Positions 6,513 to 9,696 of a stretch of DNA of 9,696 bases are shown here, piece after piece. Numbering within the stretch: the first letter of the stretch is position 1; each line of letters starts with the position of its first letter. The DNA lies in the NCBI GenBank assembly GCA_009781325.1, contig WQYJ01000066.1:1-9696 (forward strand), written 5' to 3'. The position numbers and the translations under genes were made by a program. The notes beneath the pieces are model-generated. The model ran no database searches, was not told the DNA's origin, and saw only the letters and a program-made list of their open reading frames with translations. This DNA comes from Propionibacteriaceae bacterium (GTDB lineage Bacteria; Actinomycetota; Actinomycetes; Propionibacteriales; Propionibacteriaceae).

Positions 6513-7208
6513 GTGAGTGAACGCGTTGATGAATCGCCGCGCGGGGTTTTTGACCTGGTTGTGGCGGGGTTTTGCGCTACTTTGCTGATTGCTAACTTGG
6601 CTGCTACGAAGCTGATTGCTGTTGGCCCGGTGTGGGAGCCGCTGGGCATCCATGTGTTGCCACTTGTTTTTGATGGGGGTGCGCTGACTTTTCCGCTGGC
6701 GTACATTCTGGGGGACTGTCTGGCTGAGGTCTATGGATTCAAGCGGGCACGTCGGGCTATTGTCATGGGGTTCGTTGTCTCTGCTGTGGCTGCGATCGTT
6801 TTCCTCCTCGTTGGATGGGCGCCGGCTGACCCTAGTTGGGGGAACCAAGATGCCTGGATGTCTGTGCTGGGGTTCGTGCCGCGAGTGGTGCTCGGTTCGC
6901 TGGTTGGCTACCTGATCGGACAACTGCTGAATGCCAAAGTCTTGGTCTATCTGCGCGACCGCGCACGACCCGGATCCCTATGGTTCCGACTGATCGGTTC
7001 CACTGTCGTCGGTGAGGCCGCCGATACGATCCTGTTCTGTACGATCGCCTACGCCTTGGTTGTTGACTGGGGAACACTGGGCAACTACATCGTTGTCGGC
7101 TACCTCTACAAGGTCGGTTTCGAAGTGATCCTTCTCCCCATCACACTACGCATCATTCCCTGGCTCAAACGCATGGAAGAAAACTCGATCAGCCAGGGAG
7201 GATCATAA
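6513..7208 (+). CDS. YhhQ/DUF165-type queuosine precursor transporter
   Basis: A roughly 231-residue integral membrane protein of the YhhQ/Vut_1 (DUF165) family; E. coli YhhQ imports the preQ0/preQ1 precursors of the tRNA base queuosine. Six or so hydrophobic spans are seen. Family signatures are present: ANLAATK in the first helix, LGDCLAEVYGFKRARRAI near residues 66-83, STVVGEAADTILF near 163-175 and KVGFEVILLPIT near 200-211. I prefer GTG 6513 because a TAGAAT -10 at 6500-6505 overlaps the upstream ATG 6504, which would add only MLG. The gene is divergent from phoH across a repeat-filled gap and ends 17 bp before hen1 on the same strand. The exact substrate (preQ0, preQ1, queuine or queuosine) cannot be told from sequence. 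Confidence 0.88.
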   Translation: MSERVDESPRGVFDLVVAGFCATLLIANLAATKLIAVGPVWEPLGIHVLPLVFDGGALTFPLAYILGDCLAEVYGFKRARRAIVMGFVVSAVAAIVFLLVGWAPADPSWGNQDAWMSVLGFVPRVVLGSLVGYLIGQLLNAKVLVYLRDRARPGSLWFRLIGSTVVGEAADTILFCTIAYALVVDWGTLGNYIVVGYLYKVGFEVILLPITLRIIPWLKRMEENSISQGGS

Positions 7209-7213
7209 CCCGG

Positions 7214-7219
7214 TAGTGT
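7214..7219 (+). promoter_or_regulatory. Candidate -10 element for hen1
   Basis: TAGTGT is followed by 6 nt and then ATG 7226, and no Shine-Dalgarno site occupies the 17-bp gap after the transporter gene. GGAGG at 7198-7202 is too far away to serve. This layout matches a leaderless message from an internal promoter, although readthrough from the transporter gene is also possible. Confidence 0.35.
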
Positions 7220-7225
7220 ATTACC

Positions 7226-8583
7226 ATGCTGTTGACGATCACCTACAGCGGTGAGAACACAACTGACCTGGGGTATCTCCTGTTCAAGAACCCTGCGCGG
7301 CCCCAGGAGTTTGAGTTGAGTTCGGGGGCGCTTACGTTTTCTATCCGGAGGTGTCACCGGAACGTACGACCGCAGCCTTGCTGCTGGACATCGATCCTAT
7401 TTCCTTAGTACGAGGCAAGCGCGGACTAGGACTCTTCGACTATGTTAACGACCGCAGCTATGTGTCGTCCTCTTTCATGAGTACGGCGATCTCTAAGGTA
7501 TTCGGCACCGCGATGAGCGGGCGCGGCGATGATCATCAGGAGTTAGCCGACTCTGAACTGGATCTCAGTGCCACCATCACCATGCTCCCCTGCAAGGAGC
7601 ACGACAAACTCACCGCTGTCTTCGCACCCCTGGGTTATCAGGTCAGCTACTACACCTTCGAATCCGATGAGCAGCACCCCGAATGGGGAGACTTTGGGTA
7701 TGTGAATCTCACTATCAAAGGAAACGTACGCCTGCGCGATCTGCTCAAACATCTCTATGTCCTCATACCTGTCTTTGATAAGCAGAAACACTATTGGGTT
7801 GACACCGATGAAGTCGAAAAACTCCTGCGCATGGGTCAAGACTGGCTCCCGGATCATCCTGAGCGCCAGTTCATCACATCGCGCTACCTCAAACGCCAGC
7901 GCCGCCTAGTTGACATGGTTTTCGAACGCTTAGCTGCCGGCAGTGCTACCGAGGCAGATGTCCTGACCGAACCTGTTGAACAAGGGGTACGGCCTTTGTT
8001 CCAGCGCAGACTCGAAGATGTCTTTGACACGGTCAAGGCAACTGGAGCCACATCAGTAATCGACCTTGGATGCGGAGAAGGCAACCTCCTCAAACTCTTC
8101 ATCGCCGATTCTCAATTCCGATCCATCACCGGTGTCGACGTGTCCACCCTGGCCCTCAAACGCTGTTCGAATCGGCTGAACATGGATGAAGCTGGCGAGT
8201 CGATGCTCCAGCGAATACGGCTCTTCCAGGGCTCTTTGACCTATAAAGACGAGCGGCTGCGCGGCTACCAAGTGGCCTGCGTGGTCGAAGTCATCGAGCA
8301 CATTGACCCGCCCCGCCTCCAAGCTTTTGAAGAAGTCCTCTTTGGGTACGCTCGCCCGCGTACTATCGTGCTGACAACGCCGAACAGTGAATACAACGCC
8401 GTCTACCAGATCGACACTCACAGACATGAGGATCACCGCTTCGAGTGGACAAGGGCGCAGTTCCATCAGTGGGCGGTCACCACGGCTGAGAAGTATGGAT
8501 ACACCGTGAGGTTTTCAGGAATCGGGGATGACGACGAAGTACATGGCCCGCCCACGCAGATGGGGGTGTTCACATGCGAATAG
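7226..8583 (+). pseudogene. hen1: hen1, RNA 3'-terminal 2'-O-methyltransferase, interrupted by a single frameshift
   Basis: Bacterial Hen1 2'-O-methylates the 3' end at an RNA break so that the religated RNA resists recutting, and its N-terminal domain supports Pnkp-dependent sealing. Translation from ATG 7226 gives a typical start (MLLTITYSGENTTDLGYLLF) and, after about 32 codons, leaves frame. The continuation GGAYVFYPEVSPERTTAALLLDIDP is in the -1 frame and runs open to TAG 8583. One missing T at 7320-7322 (AGTTC for expected AGTTTC), or one missing G in the G5 run 7324-7328, explains it. Repaired length is 452 residues, about normal. The methyltransferase half is intact: SAM-binding VIDLGCGEGNLL near 278-289 (repaired numbering), metal-site EVIEH at 355-359 and RHEDHRFEW near 400-407. 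GTG 7351 would start the second frame but lacks the conserved N-terminus. Sequencing error, true inactivation and programmed slippage are all possible. Confidence 0.88.
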
Positions 8584-9696
8584 AGATTCCAGAACTCTGT
8601 GTAGTCGCGCTGATGGGTGTGTCAGGTGCGGGCAAGTCCACCTTTGCCGCCAGGCACTTCCAACCCACTGAGGTTCTATCGTCGGACTATTTCCGGGGCC
8701 TGATGTCCAATGATGAAAACGACAACACAGTCACTGCAGAAGCCTTCGAGACTCTGTACTTCGTGGCCAACAAGCGCCTTGACCGGGGACTTCTCACCGT
8801 CATTGATGCCACGAATGTTCAACGCGAAGCCCGCGCTGCCGTACTGGAGTTGGCAAAGGAACAGAATGTCCATGCTGTGGCGATCGTCCTCGATCCGCCT
8901 CTGCGTGTTTGCCAAACCCGCCATGAGCAGCGCACCAACCGCGACTTCAGCCCACGGGTGATCGCCCGCCAGTACGACCAACTGCGGCAATCCTTCAAAT
9001 ATCTGAAGAAAGAGGGCTTCCGCTATGTCTTCCACCTTCGCAGCGAGGAGGAAGTTGAGAATGCCGAGATTATCCGAACCCCGTTGTGGAACGATAAGAA
9101 ACACATATCTGGCCCCTTCGACATAATCGGGGACATCCACGGCTGCTACGACGAGCTGTGCACTCTCCTAACGGACCTCGGATACGAGGTTGACAAGGAG
9201 AATCACCAGGCACTTCCACCCCAGGGCCGCAGTGCGGTCTTCGTGGGTGATCTCTGCGACCGAGGCCCGAAGAACACCGATGTGCTGCGGCTAGTGATGA
9301 ACATGGTTGCCAGCGAGCAGGCGTACTGTGTGGCGGGAAACCATGAGATGAAACTGCTGCGCAAGCTGCAGGGCCGCGGCGCTCAGATGACTCATGGTTT
9401 CGATGTGACGGTTGAACAGTTGAGCCGGGAGTCCCAGGAGTTCAACAGCCAAGTTGAGACCTTTGTTGACGGGCTAATCAGTCACTACATTTTCGATCAG
9501 GGCAAACTCGTCGTCGCCCATGCTGGGCTGATCGAGAAATACCAGGGGCGCACCTCAGGTCGCGTACGGGCCTTCTGCCTCTACGGTGACACCACCGGCG
9601 AACGCGATGATTACGGGCTTCCCATACGCCTTCCGTGGGCGAATGAGTATCGCGGCAAGGCTCTGGTGGTTTATGGCCACACCCCGACCCCTGAGA
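8574..9696 (+). CDS. pnkp: Pnkp, polynucleotide kinase-phosphatase of the RNA repair system (3' partial)
   Basis: The open frame starts at ATG 8574, overlaps the hen1 end by 10 bp and stays open to the window end (374 codons). Bacterial Pnkp is a kinase-phosphatase-ligase that heals and seals broken RNA with Hen1. The 5'-kinase domain has the P-loop GVSGAGKST (15-23), then SSDYFR (D38, R41), and a lid-like RHEQRTNRDF near 116-125. The 2',3'-phosphatase domain begins FDIIGDIHGCYDEL (D187, H189) and continues with FVGDLCDRGP (D226), VAGNHEMKLL (N256, H257), VVAHAGL (H316) and VVYGHTP (H369), a complete binuclear metallophosphoesterase set. The C-terminal adenylyltransferase (ligase) domain, expected in a protein of about 850 residues, lies beyond the window. 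GGGGG 7 nt before the ATG may help initiation, and the overlap suggests translational coupling to hen1. Confidence 0.95.
   Translation, partial: MRIEIPELCVVALMGVSGAGKSTFAARHFQPTEVLSSDYFRGLMSNDENDNTVTAEAFETLYFVANKRLDRGLLTVIDATNVQREARAAVLELAKEQNVHAVAIVLDPPLRVCQTRHEQRTNRDFSPRVIARQYDQLRQSFKYLKKEGFRYVFHLRSEEEVENAEIIRTPLWNDKKHISGPFDIIGDIHGCYDELCTLLTDLGYEVDKENHQALPPQGRSAVFVGDLCDRGPKNTDVLRLVMNMVASEQAYCVAGNHEMKLLRKLQGRGAQMTHGFDVTVEQLSRESQEFNSQVETFVDGLISHYIFDQGKLVVAHAGLIEKYQGRTSGRVRAFCLYGDTTGERDDYGLPIRLPWANEYRGKALVVYGHTPTPE

Noticed and set aside
6209..6706. 165-codon open frame on the minus strand over the repeats and the transporter gene start
   Set aside because: It is made of repeat hairpins and the antisense of the transporter gene, has no family match I recognise, and lacks a ribosome site.
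7351..8583. GTG 7351 as the native start of Hen1
   Set aside because: It would remove the conserved N-terminal block, which is present just upstream in another frame beginning at ATG 7226, and the GGAG before it abuts the codon with no spacing. A frameshifted gene explains the data better.

Overview
The window looks like chromosomal DNA of an actinobacterium of moderate GC (mid-50s percent by eye). The gene order phoH-ybeY-CBS/CorC protein-era, the many GTG/leaderless-type starts, and a Pnkp/Hen1 RNA-repair pair all fit Actinomycetota. Moderate-GC Actinomycetaceae-like lineages are a plausible home, but the genus cannot be fixed from this sequence alone.

Layout. (1) Positions 1-128 hold no gene, only copies of a GC-rich REP-like hairpin repeat. 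(2) 129-2081 (-) is a secreted protein with tandem bacterial Ig-like (invasin-type) domains, no visible wall anchor, and a 226-bp leader/intergenic region upstream. (3) 2308-6097 (-) is a tight housekeeping operon transcribed leftward: phoH, ybeY, a CNNM/CBS/CorC-type membrane protein and era, joined by overlaps or short gaps. PhoH, YbeY and Era are all associated with RNA, and YbeY and Era act at the 3' end of 16S rRNA. (4) 6098-6512 is a divergent promoter region of about 400 bp. It is filled with a 13-bp triple repeat, two tandem 88/87-bp repeats and two more inverted hairpin copies of the same family seen at 1-105. (5) 6513-9696 (+) runs rightward: a YhhQ-type queuosine-precursor transporter, hen1 (RNA 3'-terminal 2'-O-methyltransferase) interrupted by a single-base frameshift, and pnkp (polynucleotide kinase-phosphatase), which runs off the window before its ligase domain.

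How the genes may work together. The right half encodes the known bacterial Pnkp/Hen1 system, which heals, seals and methyl-marks RNAs cut by ribotoxins. Directly upstream, 17 bp away on the same strand, is a transporter for the precursor of queuosine, the base at tRNA position 34. Some anticodon nucleases, such as colicin E5, cut right next to that base. A shared role in anticodon protection and repair is an inference, and it is the most interesting idea here. The second main observation is that hen1 reads as two frames. A single missing T (or a -1 slip on a G5 run) near 7320-7328 separates the N-terminal 32 or so codons from the rest of an otherwise intact gene.
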